Positions 40,644 through 40,711 of a stretch of 40,711 bases of DNA are shown piece after piece. This DNA comes from a virus: positions 1-40,711 of IMG/VR virus record IMGVR_UViG_3300020472_000005; one strand, written 5' to 3'. How positions within the stretch are numbered: the first letter of the stretch is position 1; each line of letters opens with the position of its first letter. The notes below the pieces were generated by a model, which was given only the letters and a program-made list of their open reading frames with translations, made no database searches and had not been told where the DNA came from. The position numbers and the translations under genes are program-made.

Positions 40644-40711
40644 TTTTTTTCATTGTGTATATCTCTGTTACACATTTTTATTGAGAAAGATATTGAATTT
40701 CGCTATTACAA
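40644..40711. repeat. Right copy of 68-bp terminal direct repeat
   Basis: Identical to bases 1-68, so the window covers slightly more than one full circle or carries a short terminal redundancy. Features at 1-68 therefore apply here as well. Confidence 0.95.

Overview
This window looks like one complete, low-GC tailed-phage genome assembled as a circle and opened at an arbitrary point: bases 1-68 recur exactly at 40644-40711, leaving a unit of 40,643 bp. Genes form two blocks. Bases 112-29572 read rightwards and carry packaging, head, lysis and tail genes. Bases 40323-29573 read leftwards and carry early, replication and recombination genes. The blocks diverge from a non-coding control region spanning the join (40324-40643 plus 1-111) and converge with zero bases between stop codons at 29572/29573. 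A 1378-residue tape measure, a frameshifted tail chaperone pair and a tail tube without a sheath gene indicate a siphovirus. I see no integrase, lysogeny repressor, DNA polymerase or primase, so the phage is probably lytic and uses the host replisome. The host cannot be read from the sequence; AT-rich DNA, mostly standard Shine-Dalgarno sites and a DDGSC-type repeat domain in a tail protein would fit a marine low-GC bacterium (inference).

Rightward block: terminase small and large subunits, portal, a coiled-coil peptide, a gp10-like head-tail/tail-completion protein, scaffold, major capsid protein and a strong terminator. Then a lysis region (transglycosylase-like enzyme, membrane proteins and an embedded metallophosphoesterase), four tandem paralogous beta-rich proteins, a repeat-type fibre protein, further structural proteins, connector, tail terminator-like protein, tail tube, chaperone pair, tape measure, a Cys-rich protein, a 1433-residue tail-tip protein and two paralogous distal-tail proteins.

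Leftward block in order of transcription: a first gene with its own terminator, tiny membrane peptides, a predicted amidoligase (GS-like COOH-NH2 ligase) with a class II glutamine amidotransferase, a repeat-rich origin-like region, a Cas4/RecB-like nuclease split into two separate genes about 1.1 kb apart, a second PD-(D/E)XK-like protein, an AbrB-like protein, a Rad52-like annealing protein, an SSB-like protein, a structured non-coding stretch, several small Zn-ribbon or helix-turn-helix proteins, a MazG-like protein, a DnaB-like helicase and a RuvC-like resolvase.

Most interesting items: the amidoligase-amidotransferase pair, in which both proteins carry Cys-rich zinc-ribbon regions; the split Cas4-like nuclease whose halves together hold the complete motif set; a ~100-bp pyrimidine/AT element present once in each arm in the same orientation relative to transcription; a hairpin that buries the ribosome binding site of a Zn-ribbon gene; and an iteron-like origin candidate.
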